Assembly: GCA_013362295.1 (NCBI GenBank)
Contig: JABFWJ010000438.1
Coordinates: 1 to 6,947 of the forward strand
From: Thermoleophilia bacterium
Lineage (GTDB): Bacteria > Actinomycetota > Thermoleophilia > Gaiellales > Gaiellaceae
DNA: 6,947 nt
Reading direction: 5' to 3'
How positions within the stretch are numbered: the first letter of the stretch is position 1; the number at the start of each line of letters is the position of its first letter. Below are positions 6,350 to 6,947 of this stretch, piece by piece. Position numbers and translations under genes: made by a program. The notes below the pieces were generated by a model, which saw nothing but the letters and a program-made list of their open reading frames with translations, was not told the DNA's origin and searched no databases.

Positions 6350-6946
6350 CTAGGGGTTGGAGTCGACGAGCACCTTCGCTTCCGCTCGAGCCTTCGACGT
6401 CACCTCCTTCCGGAGGCGGCGAAGCTTCGCCGGCCGGCTGCCTGTCCGAGCGGCGGCGATCAGGTTCCCCGCGACGATCGCCGCGAGGAGGAGCACGCCG
6501 ATGACGATGTTCTGCAGCTGGCCGGACAGGTTCGCAAGCTGCATGCCGTTCCGCACCTCGGCGACGAGGATGAGCGCGAGTAGGACACCGGGCATCGAGC
6601 CCGTGCCGCCGAAGATGCCGACGCCGCCGAGAACGACGGCGGTGACGATGTCGAGGAGGGAAAGCTGCGCGGCGTCCGCGCGCGCGGAGCCGAAGTAGCC
6701 GACGTACACCAGCCCGGCGATGCCGGCCATCAGCCCCGAGATGACGAAGACCGTGACGCGGATGCGGGTCACCGGGATGCCCGAGAGCCGGGCCGCCTCG
6801 CGGTTGGAGCCGATTGCGAACAGGTAGCGGCCGAACCGCGTCCCGTGCAGGAGCAAGCCGAGCGCGAGGGCGAAGGCGAGCATCACGAGCAGCGCGACCG
6901 GGAGCTCGTTGTTCGCGAGGTAGCCGCCGCCGAAACGCGTGAAGCC
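6350..6946 (-). CDS. Sugar ABC transporter permease, BPD_transp_2 family, 5'-truncated by window edge
   Basis: The C-terminal 198 residues of an inner-membrane permease of the ribose/rhamnose ABC transporter type; these proteins are usually about 320-340 residues, so more than a third lies beyond the right edge. The frame is open to the edge (reading GFTRFGGGYLANNELP), so the ATG at 6883 and GTG at 6886 are internal codons. Hydrophobic segments are at about 16-33, 64-84, 98-113, 119-130 and 146-165 of the visible part. The cytoplasmic coupling-loop motif GSNREAARLSGIPV (46-59) is characteristic of this permease family. The last 30 residues form a basic, charged cytoplasmic tail. It ends in TAG 19 nt before the binding-protein ATG, so they form one operon; an ATPase and possibly a second permease are expected to the right. 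RhaP or RhaQ is likely by association, but I cannot say which. Confidence 0.92.
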   Translation of the reverse strand, partial: GFTRFGGGYLANNELPVALLVMLAFALALGLLLHGTRFGRYLFAIGSNREAARLSGIPVTRIRVTVFVISGLMAGIAGLVYVGYFGSARADAAQLSLLDIVTAVVLGGVGIFGGTGSMPGVLLALILVAEVRNGMQLANLSGQLQNIVIGVLLLAAIVAGNLIAAARTGSRPAKLRRLRKEVTSKARAEAKVLVDSNP

Positions 6947-6947
6947 C

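Noticed and set aside
4963..6504. A 513-codon plus-strand frame opposite the reductase, binding-protein and permease genes
   Set aside because: Its translation is Arg/Val/Leu-rich without domain motifs and spans gene boundaries of three clearly real minus-strand genes; it is a GC-bias shadow.

Overview
The window is GC-rich (roughly two-thirds G+C by eye), densely coded and biased toward G/C in third codon positions. This suggests a high-GC bacterium, most likely an actinobacterium. The solute-binding protein here has an ordinary cleavable signal peptide with no lipobox, which I have a weak impression is common in Thermoleophilia/Gaiellales-like lineages; the taxonomic placement is inference only. 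Every gene fits carbohydrate uptake and catabolism. I saw no phage, CRISPR, insertion-sequence or defence genes.

Layout: two convergent gene blocks meet at about 3.5 kb. On the plus strand are the C-terminal two-thirds of galT (cut by the left edge) and a full-length family 2 beta-galactosidase (lacZ), which starts within the last bases of galT without an ATG, GTG or TTG. On the minus strand, transcribed from the right edge toward the middle, are a sugar ABC permease (5' end cut by the right edge), a rhamnose-type (RhaS-like) periplasmic binding protein, an aldo-keto reductase, and an extended short-chain dehydrogenase. The last two overlap by an ATGA and are probably translationally coupled.

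The plus-strand block would hydrolyse beta-galactosides and pass galactose into the Leloir pathway. The minus-strand block would import a sugar, perhaps rhamnose or another deoxy- or methyl-pentose, and modify it by redox steps; the substrate cannot be read from sequence.

The most interesting non-coding structure is in the 101-bp convergent intergenic region. Two inverted copies of a 35-38 nt palindromic unit face each other and could fold as a three-hairpin cloverleaf. The short stems of the two copies differ by compensating base-pair swaps while keeping the same flanks and the same G-T mismatch. This looks like an inverted pair of REP-type elements (BIME-like). There is also a perfect 11-bp hairpin between the binding protein and the reductase, and a perfect 14-bp palindrome on the reductase start codon. 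No promoter could be identified; both blocks appear to be transcribed from outside the window.
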